A DNA stretch of 56,339 bases from Gnetum montanum (GCA_015680685.1 MNCI01036589.1:15410-71748), one strand, 5' to 3'. Positions 33,083-45,990 are shown, numbered from the stretch's first letter. The notes: generated by a model not told the origin, from the sequence alone. Made by a program: numbers and translations.

Positions 33083-34428
33083 GGCGGTCCAAGAAGAAGC
33101 CGGGTAATCTTATTTCCTGGAGCAGGAATGGGGCACTTCATACCTGTGCTAGAATTGGCAAAGAGACTCTGTACATACAATAATAATAATAATCTCTCCA
33201 TCACATTCATCACGGCACAATACGCAGAGCTTCCTGGATGATTGCAGAGCCTGCATTTCATCCCATTCTTCCTCCTCCTCCATGAATATCATCTTCAAGC
33301 AAATTCCTTCAATCCCAGACCTATCCATGTCAAGCTCAATATCCTCTGCTAGAGGATCTGCTGCGCCAGGAAACAGAAGAAGAACCAGACCCAATCTCGG
33401 CCTTCGTAACCGATTTCTTCAACACACCATTCTTCGATATGCCGCCCAAATTCCAGATCCCCGTGTACTGCTTCTTCGTAGCTTCTGCATCTTTACTGTG
33501 CTACATGCTGCACCCTCCCACGATCTCGGAAGAGACTTTCCTAAGCCCGGATCGATCCTGCAAATCCCGGGCCTGCCGCCGCTGCGCCGCGGAGAAATAC
33601 ATTCGGCGCCTCCGGAAGAAGTCGCGGCGAGTCTGCGCTGGTTTCTGGGTCACTGTCGCACAGTGGCGCAGGTTCGAGGACTCCTGGTGAACTCATCAGT
33701 TCAGAGCTCTGCGAGGCCGTAAATTCCAAGTTCTGGACCAAGATACGGAGTTCTGGGCCGTAGGTCCGGTCAACAGCGCTCCTGAATCCTCAGAAGAAGA
33801 GGAAAAAAGAGAAGAAAACTCTGGTATAAGCCAGTGTTTACAGTGGCTGGATCTGCAACAGCCGAGGTCAGTTTTGTTTGTGGCGTTTGGAAGCACGGGC
33901 TGGAGTTAAGTGAGCAGAAATTTTTGTGGGTTCTGCAAAAAATGCATGGAATGGAGGGTGATCCGAGGCGGTTTTTGCCGGAGAGTTCTGAGAAGAGGAT
34001 TGCAGACAGAGGCCGGATTTTGGTGGGATGGGCTCCGCATGTGAGGATTTTGCAGCAGCAGGCCACACGTTGATTCTTGACACACTGCGGATGGAATTCT
34101 GTGATGGAGCGTATTTTGTGGAATGTTCCGTTGATTGCTTGGCCGCTTACTGCACATCAGAAACTCAATGCATTACTGTTGGTGAATGAGCTTCAAATCG
34201 CTGTGGAAATGGTTAGATCCGGTGACAGTGAGTTTGGGTTCTTTTGAGTATGGCAGAGATGATGTGAAGCGAGCTGTGATGGATTTAATGGGAGGAATTG
34301 TTGTTAGAGAAAATGTTGGGAAATTGAGTGATGTTGTAAAGGCCGCCGTTGCTCCAGGTGGGAGTTTTTTTGAAGGTCTTGTTCAACACCGGAAGAATTC
34401 GATGATAAGTGAGAAATCTCATGGGTAA
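33083..34428 (+). pseudogene. UDP-glycosyltransferase (GT1, PSPG box), frameshifted
   Basis: About 1350 bp, close to the usual 1400 bp of an intronless plant UGT, which transfers sugar from UDP-sugars to small acceptors in the cytosol. Frames switch several times. The N terminus reads VILFPGAGMGHFIPVLELAK (from about 33104), the middle has KFQIPVYCFFVASASLLCYM (33445 on), then ISQCLQWLDLQQPRSVLFVA (about 33820-33880), EQKFLWVLQKM, then the PSPG box from 34029: GWAPHVRILQ, a TGA at 34071-34073 in place of Gly, HCGWNSV, and AHQ where most enzymes have (D/E)Q. The C terminus ends VVKAAVAPGGSFFEGL. The start at 33083 (MAVQEEA) is plausible, but the frame breaks within ten codons. Subfamily uncertain. 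Confidence 0.9.
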
Positions 34429-36023
34429 TGTATGTTGGGTAATGTGTACATTTTTATTTTTTTCTTATTAATTTTTTAAATAATAAAATTTATAAAAAAG
34501 AACTGGAATCTCTATTGTATATTTCCCTATGATTTTAAAATCTTAAATTTCACCGTGGTCATAACCATCAGACCTCTGCAGCGATGCAGAAACCCAGCCA
34601 TTTGTCTCTGTAGCCTAAGCAAATTTTTAAACCTGAAAGATATGGTATAATTACATTGCAGAATGTTTAAATGTAGCGGCTGTTGATTGAATTCCAAACC
34701 TGAACTGAATTAGGAATCTGAATGATCATTGTTTTAACGTTATATATATTTGCACTTAATTTAACACCAAATTTGTTCTACCTTCATTGAAATGTTGAGT
34801 CATTTAACAGTTGCAATGCCGATTGGCTTTCGTTCGAACTTGAATGTGTCATGTTCAAAATCCATGGTGGCTGTCACATCATACACATGCTTTTTTAATG
34901 AACAAATTAAAGTTTGGTGGCCTATTTATGCGTAGTTGAGGGCATATTCCATGGTCAATATTGGAAGAGCCAATATAAAATAACAGTCTCATACCCATGC
35001 CAACTTATAAAATTGGATTTGGTGTCTTCTGGGTGCATAAGCTTTGAACTCTTTTAACTGGAGACAGTCAAGTCAATAAAAATGAGTAAATTGGTTGTTC
35101 CAAGCCGAATCGTTTTATTTTAGGTTGTCTTTCATTGCGTTTTTTACGGGTCTTCCCCTACAGAAAAAGCAGTCTAGGTAGTGCGTTTATTTCAAAAATT
35201 AGAAAGTAGCTGTTCCCGGGTGGGAAGTCTGTGTGGTTAATAATTTTGCTTGCTTGCTTTTAAAGGGTGAATGGTAGTGCATTAAAGGAAAAAGCTAAAG
35301 GGAAGGGAAAAAATTACGGAGTTCGAAGGTTTGGGATTTGAAGGCAAATACTACCCAACTTATTTCTGAAATACGGTTACCGTTTCTTACTTCTATACGG
35401 ACAGTTTTAAGACTTTGCATAATTTTTTGAATGTATTACTATGGTTTTTAATCTATTACAGGATAAGAACTGAGCTAAGCAGTCCCTTTGTCATTCTCTC
35501 CTTTGCATTCATGAAAAGGACAGAAATGGTGCTAAAGATTCAAAATTAGTAATTCTAAACTGGGTAAAGTAACTGTGATTTGTAGGGTATTTGAAGAGCA
35601 ACTCTCCCTTTCTCTTATTATTTTGTCTCAACTGTCTTGCAAAGATACTGATTGCATTGGCTTCCTGTCCTGCGAAGTAATTTCTAAGGTAGAAGATCTT
35701 TTTATCGTCTCCGCCTTGATGGTCACTGGTATAAACCTGGATCTACTCTATTGCTCATTCCTTCCAATATATTTTGGAAAGATACATTTCCTCTTTTTAT
35801 TAATTTAGGATTTTAGAGGTTTTAAAGGGTACCTGGACAATATTTATTTATTCTGCAAATCAGCGACAACTACAATAAGAAGACACTTAACCTTTACAAA
35901 GCACACCTACCAGAATTCAATCATCATTCAAAAACTAAAGTGCATTATATACTGGAAGCTCATCCTCCTCCACAATCCAGGTTACTCGGCGTGCTGCTAC
36001 CCGGGCTTTCACCAACAACAACA
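34429..36023. other. No recognisable gene
   Basis: AT-rich. AATAAAATTTAT near 34480 could have been the poly(A) signal of the UGT. The 35575-35808 open frame has no recognisable domain. Confidence 0.5.
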
Positions 36024-37690
36024 ATGGCACCCACTCTATTTTGCAAGTGTCTTGCATTTGCAGTGCTGTGTGCCTATGTTCTGCGTTGTGTGGTTGTTGG
36101 TGATGCTTCTGCAAATGCAAATGCTGTTGCTGCTCTAAATGATGTTAAATCTTTAATTGCCTTCAAGAGCTGCATCACCAGTGATCCTCACTCTGTTTTC
36201 CAAGATTGGTGCTCTAACTCTTCCAGTGTTTGACAGACCAATTTAGACATACACGAATCCATGATTAACAAGGCGCTTTAGCGGGGAACGAGTCCCCGAG
36301 TTCCCCCGAATCGAGCCAACAAATAACCAACCGGCGTATAATTGACATATTTGTTGTAACTTTACTGGAATTCGATGCTCTGCAAAGCATACGGACAGAG
36401 TGATTTGAGTGGATCTTGGCAGCAAGGCTTTGCATGGGTTAATATCTCCAGAAATTGCCAATTTGTCAATGCTGCTCTCAGGGTAATCGATCTATTCAAC
36501 AATGCGCTCTCTGCCTTCATTCCCCCTCATCTTGGTCAGCTTTTTCATCTTCGGCAGCTTGATATGTCCACTCACATGCTTAAGAGTCCCATTTCTCCAC
36601 AAATGGGGAACCTGTCTTCGCTGCAGTTTCTTTACCTTGTTAACAATTCTCTTTCACGGCACCATATCTGGTTCTCTTGGAAAGCTTGCTCGGCTCAAGA
36701 TCCTGTACCTTCACAATAGCTCTCTGGGCGGTCCAATTCCAGAGTCTTTTGCTCAACTAAAACAGATGACCCATCTTGTCCTTCCATACAAATATCTCAG
36801 GGACCTGTTCCATCTTCACTGGGAAAACAAATCAGACTTGAGTTTCTCAGCCTGAACTACAATCATTTCCATGGATGCATTCCACATCAATTGGCCAACT
36901 TCTCTTCCCTTAAATACCGTGATCTGAGCACCAATTTTCGGCAAGGCAACTCTCACTAATCCCACTTCTCTCACGGAGTTGTACTTTATTTTCAATGGTA
37001 TTGAAGGACCACTGCCTCAGTCAATAGGAAGATTGAACAATTTGCAGAAGGTGCTGCTTTTCAAAAACTTCTTGAGAGGAAGCATTCCAAAGTCCATGGC
37101 TAACCTTACTTTTTTGACGATGCTGAGCTTAAATTTTAACCAAATGCACAGTACTCTTCCAGCATGGATCTCAACCTTCAAGTTACAAGTTCTGGAGTTG
37201 TTTGTTGAACGATTCTCTGGAGCAATACCAGACTCATGGATGAACACATCAGCTATGATCAGTCAGTACCCATATTAAAAGCCCTTTTCAATTGCAGACA
37301 GTTGAACTTCTTAAGTATGGGATACATGAATTTACTAGGAATATTGCCTTGAAGCCACATAAATCTCTCTTGTCGACTATCCCCATTATAAACAATTCTC
37401 TGTTTGGATTATTTCCCCTCAGCTTAGTAGGTTTTCTAAACTTTAAAAAGGTCTTTACCTTAGCACCAATGCCCTCTCCACTACGATTTCAACAATTTTC
37501 TTCAAGGCAGCATTCCTCATTCTCTTGGAGGGCTCACCTAGCTAAGAGTTCCTTGCTCAACACAAATAGATGATCACTCAAGTTGTATAACAACCATCTA
37601 AGAGGCCTATTCCAGCTTTAGTCACAAAACTTACTACACTCCAATATTTGTTTCTTAATGATAATAATTTTCATGGATGGATTTAACCAA
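36024..37690 (+). pseudogene. Leucine-rich-repeat receptor (extracellular part), frameshifted
   Basis: The ATG at 36024 opens MAPTLFCKCLAFAVLCAYVL, a signal peptide, followed by an LRR N-cap (SLIAFKSCITSDPHSVFQDW). After a disrupted stretch (36230-36470) LRRs of the plant L..L.L..N...G.IP type follow in shifting frames: HLGQLFHLRQLDMS, MGNLSSLQFLYLVNNSL, SLGKLARLKILYLHNSSLGG, SIGRLNNLQKVLLFKNFLRG, MANLTFLTMLSLNFNQM and, near 37620-37680, TKLTTLQYLFLNDNNFHGWI. No transmembrane or kinase domain is seen. In life it would be a surface receptor of the LRR-RLK/RLP class; at least five frame changes make this a pseudogene, truncated at the 3' side. Confidence 0.85.
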
Positions 37691-38499
37691 TTACAATGCA
37701 CTACCTTATTTATAATGTAACTTATAAGCTTAATAGGTTCAATTTGGAGGAGTATCAAAGGGGTGTTGAGTTAGGATTACACAACCTAAGTTACATCAAG
37801 ATACACAACCTTAACTCATGCATAACTTAAGCTCTAAACAACCACCAAATGACATGTCTCATGAGCTAGAAGAAATCTCTAAACTTTAGCTATTCATCCA
37901 CTCATCAACCAAAGCAAATAAAGACACATAAAAGCAAAAAAAAAAAAAAACACTCAAAATCATACCTAATAAGTACCTACATGACCATCATCCACCAATC
38001 CAATCCCATGGTTCCTATTTAAATAGTATCACAAGGTATAGTAGCATATGAGTAGTTTAAAAACAACTACTAAAGTTCAAATGCAGCAAATAGAAGTTTA
38101 ACCAAGGAGAAAAATAATCAAAAACATTGAAAAATTTCCAAAATAATTGAAGATTGATTAAATTTAAAGACAAGTTACAACAACTCCAAAGTACACCCTA
38201 AAGAAGGAACTATTAGTTGTAGTATGCACTTTGGAAACTCTTACTCCACTCAATCTAAATGCCCATATTGTGGTGTACAAGCAAGACAAAGAAACGAATT
38301 TAATAAGCCCAAATTCAAGGTAATAGAAGGTCATATCTACATATGGAAATATAGTAAAAGCACATTGTCAAAGTTCAAATCTTAGGAGAAAACAAAGATC
38401 AAGTGAAGTCAAAATAGCTTTTTTGTAAAAAAAAAAAAAAAAAGGACCAAAGCCATGTAATTTATATTTAAATTATTATGCTACATAAGATAAGATAGA
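37691..38499. other. No recognisable gene
   Basis: AT-rich with A-runs (about 37938, 38429). No domain or repeat partner recognised. Confidence 0.5.
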
Positions 38500-39092
38500 A
38501 AATTCTATTATTATTATTTTTATTGAAACATTAATGAGTAGATGTAATTAGACAATGACCCTAATCTCTCATGTCTCTTTAATTTCCTACTTACTTTTCC
38601 ATAAAATAGGTTTGTCCCATTATATTCTATTATAGCCTCATCATTTGGCTATAAATATGTGAGCAAATCATGTTTGTAAAAGATGACAATTGATGCTATT
38701 GACGCAAACTAATACTACAACAATAAGATAGATTATGTTATGAAATTTTCTACTACAGTAACTTTCATCATTCATCATCAATTCATCATATTCACTGATT
38801 CATTAATCCAAAAAGTTGAATAATCATAATCAAGACCACTTTTGTGTAACAAATTTTAACCATCAAATGAACTCAAATCAATTCCAAATTTTGCAAGAAG
38901 GTAGATTGTTGAAAGAGTTTTGTATCAAGTATTCACTCACTTCCTAAGTCTCTTAAATTGCAAAGATAGTCATCATGCAAATCACCAATTTCTATTTTGA
39001 ATACTAAACAATTTTATTCAAGATCCCTTGTGTAGGATAGATTTGAAGGATCAAATAAACTCTAATTGACTTGAAATTTTACATGCTTATAG
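38500..39092 (+). mobile_element. Copia relic, left part (probable 5' LTR)
   Basis: Contains a TATA box (GGCTATAAATATG, 38649). It continues, after removal of element A, at 54475, where a tRNA-iMet-type primer site follows at about 54656. I could not fix the LTR start. Confidence 0.45.
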
Positions 39093-39097
39093 ATTAT

Positions 39098-39980
39098 TGA
39101 TAAGCGGCAAGGTACCCCTATGCTCAACCATATGAATACGAGCGTTTTATGCATGCTCTGGTCAAATTCCAAGGACTAAGTGCTTATGCACCCTTGTGGA
39201 ACAAGGATGGGTTGGTTGATCGTTGTTTTCCCAAGCTTACCTGTATGTCATGATTGTATGGTTAAGTAAGCTTAAGGCATATGATTTTTATAGCTTTTAT
39301 GTTTTTATGTCCTACGCTAGTAGGGAAGGAGAGAGGTAACTAAGTGACTAATTTAACTTAACTACTCATTAACTAAGTTCTAACTAATCCTAACACCAGC
39401 ATCCGTTCCCACTTGTTGTACACATCTTGAACCAATGCAACACTACTAAGATTACCAAACACTAATCGTTACTAGGTTACCAAGCCTTACATGCATGCTC
39501 GAAGTGGTCGTGCTTATGTAATTTAATGATTTGCTTCATTGATCAAAATGAATTGTTGTGCTAATAACAGAAATGTAAAGTGCATAAAATAAAATAAATG
39601 CATAAGAAAATAAAATAAAACAAATGCGTAAGAAAAAAAATCTCAAGTGCTACAAGGATGAATTAAAGAGCTCGTCTTTATTGCCGTACACAAGGTGTGC
39701 TCAGGTACACAATGCTCGAATAAAGATCCGTCCACACTTAGACCTCCTACTACAAGCACTTGGAAAATACTCTAACTTTCAAACAAACTACAAAAGTTTT
39801 GCTACTTGACTGCTAAAAGACTTCTTCTTTTTTTCTTCAATTTTGTGTCTGGGCACTGTATATATAGGCTTGGGAGCAACTACTCTAATAATTAGAGTAA
39901 CCACTCTAATAATTAGAATAAACTGCTAGACTAACTGCTCTAATAATTAGAATAAACTGCTAGAGTAAACACTCTCATCA
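39098..39980 (-). repeat. 3' LTR of element A
   Basis: 883 bp, starts TGATGAG on the minus strand at 39980. U3 carries repeats of CTCTAATAATTAGAATAAA at 39883, 39904 and 39938. TATA box TATATATA near 39860. A single TACGA/CGAG hairpin domain spans 39399-39515. Confidence 0.92.
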
Positions 39981-41689
39981 TACCCCCACGACTGAATGAA
40001 AACTCGTCCTCAAGTTCCTTACAAAATATTGGGAAGGTATGGGATTATTGACTAATTGACAACTGACGATGGAATAGGATGACAGACTTAACGTGCCCAG
40101 TGAACGAATCAATAAGCATATTACAACATTAGTGTTCATGACCATTGTGGTGAACACTTGTACATAAATAACATCCAAGCCTTCATTTGGTAGCTTGAAG
40201 AGAAAAAGAGAGAGAGAAAGAAATGGAGCGTGTTGCTGACAATGCCGAGATTGCACCTTCCGTTGTTTATCCATAGCCATGCCACCAAACTTGCTTCTTT
40301 CGTAAATGCTCTAGTTCCGGTCCATCTTGAGTACTTCCTCCAAGCCCAGTCCATTGTTTGTATGATCGCCATCTATACACACAACACAGTCACAAATGAG
40401 CAAGGATATCTAATCCACAATGTAGTTGATACCTTGCCTCAATATGAAGTGCATTGGTTGAGTTGTGGTTATGGCAGAAACTAGTTCGAAGATTTATCAT
40501 TGGCAACTACCCAAGGTGTAGGGGTTAGGCAATTAGTAAAATGGAAAAAATTGAAAAATTTGTGCCATGGCCCCCACGAATAAGAGTGAACCTCTGGTAG
40601 CTATAAGATGGAAAAATATGAAGAATAAGAAAGATGGGAAAAAATAACAATGACAATGCCAATAAAATGGATATCATGGATGGGGATTAAATAAGAGATG
40701 ATTGATTGCAGGAAATGTTTAACAAAAGAACTTAACAATTACACCAAAAAGGAATGCCAGTGGGTCCTCCCCAAAGCAGGCTCATGCCCTTTATGCCCTT
40801 ACAAACCCACAAACCAAAGAATTCGTAGGCTCTAGGAATGTCATTTGGAAGTAAGAGTTAAAAACTTACCCACAAGAATTCACCAAAGAAAAACAATGCA
40901 TCAACCCATAACAGACTAATGATAAAATTGGCAATGAGGTGGAAAATGGGAAGAAAGATGAAGAGGAGAGAATGGAATGGAATCCCAAGAACAAGGTTGT
41001 GTAAAGCCCCTTGTGTATTTCATGGTTAAGATAACTGAGTAGAACTCATCCCAAATCTAGACTCAAACCAACCATATTTAGTGACCTNNNNNNNNNNNNN
41101 NNNNNNNNNNNNNNNNNNNNNNNNNNNNNNNNNNNNNNNNNNNNNNNNNNNNNNNNNNNNNNNNNNNNNNNNNNNNNNNNNNNNNNNNNNNNNNNNNNNN
41201 NNNNNNNNNNNNNNNNNNNNNNNNNNNNNNNNNNNNNNNNNNNNNNNNNNNNNNNNNNNNNNNNNNNNNNNNNNNNNNNNNNNNNNNNNNNNNNNNNNNN
41301 NNNNNNNNNNNNNNNNNNNNNNNNNNNNNNNNNNNNNNNNNNNNNNNNNNNNNNNNNNNNNNNNNNNNNNNNNNNNNNNNNNNNNNNNNNNNNNNNNNNN
41401 NNNNNNNNNNNNNNNNNNNTGGACTCATTGCCTATTTTACCAAAAGAACCATACCTTAATATCAGCATCATAATTCAAAGGTAAAAACCAAACATTAGCA
41501 ATCAATATGATATAATTCAATCCACCATCATGAGCACTTATTAGATGACGAATAAAAGTTAATCAAGAAAACAAAGAAACAGTAAAAACATGAACGATGG
41601 TGTAAAGAAAAAAGAAGAAAAGTTGAAAGAATGTGTAAAACAAAAATTCAAAAAGAACTGAGGGCCTAGAACAGTTAGCATAGGTGGCC
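39981..41689 (-). other. 3' noncoding region of element A, with N gap
   Basis: About 1.7 kb between integrase and polypurine tract, homologous to 43329-45290 of element B. Contains a 332-bp N gap (41088-41419). No long open frame and no recognisable env-like domain. A pyrimidine tract on the sense strand (40197-40223) is followed by AAG. Confidence 0.8.
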
Positions 41690-42485
41690 ATCTCCCCCAT
41701 GACTAAGTCGAAAGGAAGAGATCTGAAATAGTGAGCAGGGTTGTCCATCAAGAGAGGTAGCATGTGTACTGGCTGTCCTAAGCTCTTGGAAAGGTTTGGT
41801 TTGTTGCACGTTGACCAAAAGTTTCTTATTCGGGCTCTCAAGTATGTATATTGTCATGGCCCCTGAAGGAAAAGTTGCATAAATAATATAATGTCCTTCC
41901 CACAGTGTTTGAAATTTAGTACGTTGTGGCACATGTGTGGGATTCCAGTAGAGAACCTTATCTCCTGGTTGATATTTAACTTTCCTAATTCTTAGGCCAT
42001 GACATTGTTTATTGAAGGCCTTGTACAATTTGTTAGATAATAGGGCAACTAATCAGTTTTCATCTAGCAAGTTAAGGGTTACTAACCATTGTTTCTATCC
42101 TAGATCAAGGTCAAGGTTGAGGTCACATGTTCTAGATAGTGTACAAAGCTCAATTTGAATGGGAAGCATTGGTAATTTACCATACACTAACTCATAGGGA
42201 GAGAAGCCTATAGGAAGTTTTCATGTGGAGCGATATGCCCAAAGAGCATCATTCAATTTAGTGCTCTAGTCTTGCCTAAACATGCTAATGGTTCTTGTCA
42301 ATATCTTCGTAATCGCCCTATTGATGACTTCTGCTTGAGTGTTCCCATGGGGGTGGTATGGTGTAGTCAATTTATGCTCAACCCCTAAGCATTGCATTAA
42401 TTTCTGAAAATTTGCACCTATGAAGTATGTACCATTGTCTAAAATAAGTGCACATAGCATACCAAACTTGTTTGTGATTTTTTGT
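41690..42485 (-). pseudogene. Integrase of element A, C-terminal part
   Basis: Continues directly beyond element B with KITNKFGMLCALILDNGTYF (second catalytic Asp) and HPHGNTQAEVINRAITK (catalytic Glu retained). It ends with the Athila/Tat-type tail KYQPGDKVLYWNPTHVPQR and VNVQQTKPF. The reading frame matches the N-terminal part once element B and one target-site copy are discounted. Confidence 0.9.
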
Positions 42486-43328
42486 TGATGAGTGGTGAGG
42501 TACCCCTACACTCAACCTTATCAATACGAGCGTTACATGCGCGATCCGGTTGAACTCCAAAGACTAAGTGCCTACATACCTTATGGAACAATTAAGGTTA
42601 ATTGTTTGTTGTCTTCCCAAACTTACTTGTATTTGTCATGGTTGTATGGTTAAGTAAGTCTGAGGTATGTGATTTTTATGTCTTTTCTATTTTATCTCCT
42701 ATGCTAAGAGGTGAAGGGTGAAGAGACTAGGTAACTAACTTTAACTAACTAACTAAGCCTTAATTAACCTAGCATCAGCATCCGTTCCCACTTACCGTTC
42801 ACACCCTAAGCCAATGCAACCTTCTGGGATTACCAAACGCTATTCGTTGTTGGGATTACCAAGCGTAACGCATGTGCTTGAAGCAGTCGTACTGAATGCA
42901 CTTAACTAGGAGAGAATGGTTGAGAGAGATTTAATTAACTAATAAAGCATTTAAAAATTAACAATAAATAATAGTAATTAAAATCCTATTTAGCTTAGTC
43001 CATGCACTGCAAGGTTTGTCCAACAGTTCATCTTTAATTCTGTACACAAACTTGTGCTCAAGTACAATATTTGCTCGAATAAAGATCTGTTCACTTTGGA
43101 GCTCCTACTGCGAGCACATGGAAATTATTCTATCTCTGGAGAGGAAAAACTACCAGAGTTTCTTTAAGGTCTAGGCCTAAACTTAGAAACAAGGGAGAGT
43201 CGCTTCTTATTTATAGAAATGGTGACGGACTGCGATATCATGTACGTGATATTGTAGGAAAGACGTGATATCACGTACAATACATTGCGTACGCAATATC
43301 GCGGCCCATGCGATATCGCGTCCCATCA
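42486..43328 (-). repeat. 3' LTR of element B
   Basis: 843 bp. U3 has about five degenerate GCGATATCGC palindromes (43232-43325). TATA-type CTATAAATAAG near 43208. Confidence 0.93.
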
Positions 43329-45290
43329 TACCCCCATGACTGAATAAAAACTCATCCTAGAGTTCCTTACAAAATATTGGGAAGGTATGGGATTATTAAC
43401 TTGAATGGAACTAATGGAAAATGGGACGACATGTGAATGGATCATCATTACAGAACATGACAAAACTAGTGTTCATGACAACAAGAGTGAACACTTTATA
43501 CATTTGACATCAGGCTTTATTTGGCAGCTGAGAAAGAAAGAGAGAGAGAAAGAAATAAGTTTTGCTACTACCAATGCCAAGATTGCGCCTTTTGTTTTCC
43601 ATCCATAAGCACACCATCCATCTCGTTCCTTGCATAGCTGCTTTAGCATCGATCCATTCAAAGTGTTCCCTCCAGATCCAATCCGTTGTTGTATGATTGC
43701 CATCTGCACACACAACACAGTCTTTATATTAGCCAGGGTAAATGAATCACAATGTAGTGAATACCTTGCTTCGGTGAAAGGTCCATTGGCTGAGTTGTGG
43801 TATAGCTGATATGGGTCTGGAGATATATGCATGGTAACTACCGAAGATGTAGGGGTTAGGAGAAAATCAAAAAAATTTGGGTCCGGACCCCCATGACTAA
43901 GAGCAAACCTCTGGTAGCGATAGAATGGAGAAAGAATAAAGAACAAGAAAGATGGAGAAAAAGAGACAACTGTAATGTTGATGAAATGGATGTCAAGATG
44001 GAAATGAACAAAATAGAGTTGATTGCAAAATGTTAAGGGAAAGAGTTTAACTAGTGCACAAAATAGGAATGTCAGTGGGTCCTCCCCAAAGCAATCTCAT
44101 GCCCTTAATGCTCTGACAAACCCACATTCAAAGAGTCCGTAGGCCTTGGGAATGTCATTTGGAACAAGAGTTAAAGTATTAACCACAAGAATTTACCAAA
44201 AAGAAAACAATGCGTTAACCAAAATATACACTAATGATACGACTAGCAATGAGGTGAACAATGGAGAGAAAGATGGAGAGAAGAGAATGGAATGGAATCC
44301 CAAGAACAATGTGGTGTACCACCCCTTGTGTATTTCATGGTTAATGTGACTTAGTAGATCCCATTCCAACTCTAGCCTCAAACAAACCACATCCAGTGAC
44401 TTTGCATTAATGCATTCGGCCAAACCATCCACTTGAAGTAACAAGAATGTTTCCACCCAAGAGTTACCAACATTACGATGAAGCGAAAGAGGAGATAGGA
44501 AGCGGAAGGACCTTAGTTAGAAGGAACATGTTTATTTTTGTGCCATAACCAGTGCTTGTAGTCCAAGTGATTATTTTTTCTAAGGGGTGTGCTTTGAATT
44601 CTCACTTTTTCTCTCTTTTTTTTTGTTTTTGTTTTATGTGTTCATGCATGAGAACCACACCATGCAAAGACTTTGTTATTTTAATTAGCTTAGCTTCCTG
44701 ATAATGGAGCAGTGTCGAAATGGAAAGGAAAACTCAAGAAGAAAACATTCGAGCACCCAAGAGAATGGCCAACACAAATGCATCAAGTTCCCTTGAAGTC
44801 ACACCCTTTTCAATCCTTGAGTCTATCCTTAGTTTGAGAAATGTTCAGTCATCGATTCGTTATAGTTCTTATTATTGAGAAAGGGATTGTACAGTTCCAA
44901 GCCAAGAGAGACCATAGAAAATTGTAGATGTATTGATGAAGTGGACTCATTTCCTGTCATATCAAAAGAACCATACCTTAGTATCAACATCATAACTTAA
45001 AAGTAAACACCAACATTAGCAACCAATAGAAAAATAGTTCATACCATCATTAAGAACACTTATTGGGTGACAAACTTACAAGATGGATAAGTACACACAC
45101 ACACACATACACATAAAGAAATGAAAAGGTATAAATAATGTTGTAAAACAAAAACAAGAAAAGTTAAAGAAATTTGTAAAACAAAAATGTGTAAAACAAA
45201 AACTTAAAAGAACTAAGGGCCTCGAATGATTAGCATAGGTGGCCATCTCCCCCATGACTGAATTGAAAGGGAGAGATCCAAAATAATGAA
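43329..45290 (-). other. 3' noncoding region of element B
   Basis: About 2 kb, homologous to 39981-41700 of element A. On the sense strand a 26-nt pyrimidine tract (43530-43555) ends TTTCTCAG/CTGCC, a good splice-acceptor shape. An open frame of 157 codons (43473-43946, minus) spans it but has no recognisable domain. A CA-repeat lies at about 45099-45116. Confidence 0.75.
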
Positions 45291-45421
45291 TTCCTATTTG
45301 AATTTTTTAGAAATGTCCAACTTCTCCTTATTGATGTTTTCAAGTTAAGTGGTGGAAGTTGGCAACCCTCATATTCCAATGTATCTATGCCTTCATTGTG
45401 GGCATGAGTTGTTCCCTCAAT

Positions 45422-45990
45422 TCATTCCATGCATGTTGGTGGGCTTCTCTCTTGATCAGCTGTCAACCACTGGGTGTTCTCTTGTTGAGTGGTTGCTACA
45501 AACAGGCACCTTTGTATGTTTTCCTCTAATGCACACCGGTGACATGCAGGAAATGCTAAGCATTCCTCCATGTCATCACCCTCTGAGTCACTATATGTGA
45601 TACACAGAACTTTCTTCTTCTCAATCTTTCCATAAATGTTTTCCTTAGATATTTCCAAGGAAAGATCGCAAATCCCTGGGCATGCTTCTATTGTACTCAG
45701 CCATGTCCTTCCCATTATAATTAGGAAGTTCCCTTTGTTGCTTTTGAATTCTATCACTAGGAAATTAGCTGGGTATGACCAACCACACATAGTGGTAACA
45801 ATTTCCTCCACAAATCCCAAGGGAATGGTGATGGACTGGTTAGCCAGCTCTAGTTGAATATTGCTCTTCTTGAGTGGAGGCAGGTTCCAGGCTTTATACA
45901 TTTCTCATGAGATTAAGTTGACTCTGGAACCTGAGTCAAGAAGAACCTTATGAGGTTCATTCCCAGTGACTTAGAGATAAATTAGGAGTC
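45422..45990 (-). pseudogene. Aspartic protease of element B
   Basis: VLLDSGSRVNLIS keeps the catalytic D-S-G (about 45930-45945), followed by a stop and then WNLPPLKKSNIQLELANQSI, EIVTTMCGWSYPANFLVIEF and IIMGRTWLST (the ILGRPWL strand of retropepsins). After it SKENIYGKIEKKKVLCITYS matches the junction text of element A. The active site is intact; the single TGA after the active-site motif breaks it. Confidence 0.85.

Noticed and set aside
35575-35808. 77-codon frame between the UGT and LRR relics
   Set aside because: Leu/Ile-rich translation of AT-rich DNA without a recognisable motif.
37300-37690. Kinase domain after the LRRs
   Set aside because: Searched for glycine-loop, HRD and DFG motifs by eye in all frames; none seen.
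41046-41473. Frames over the second N gap
   Set aside because: They consist of Ns.
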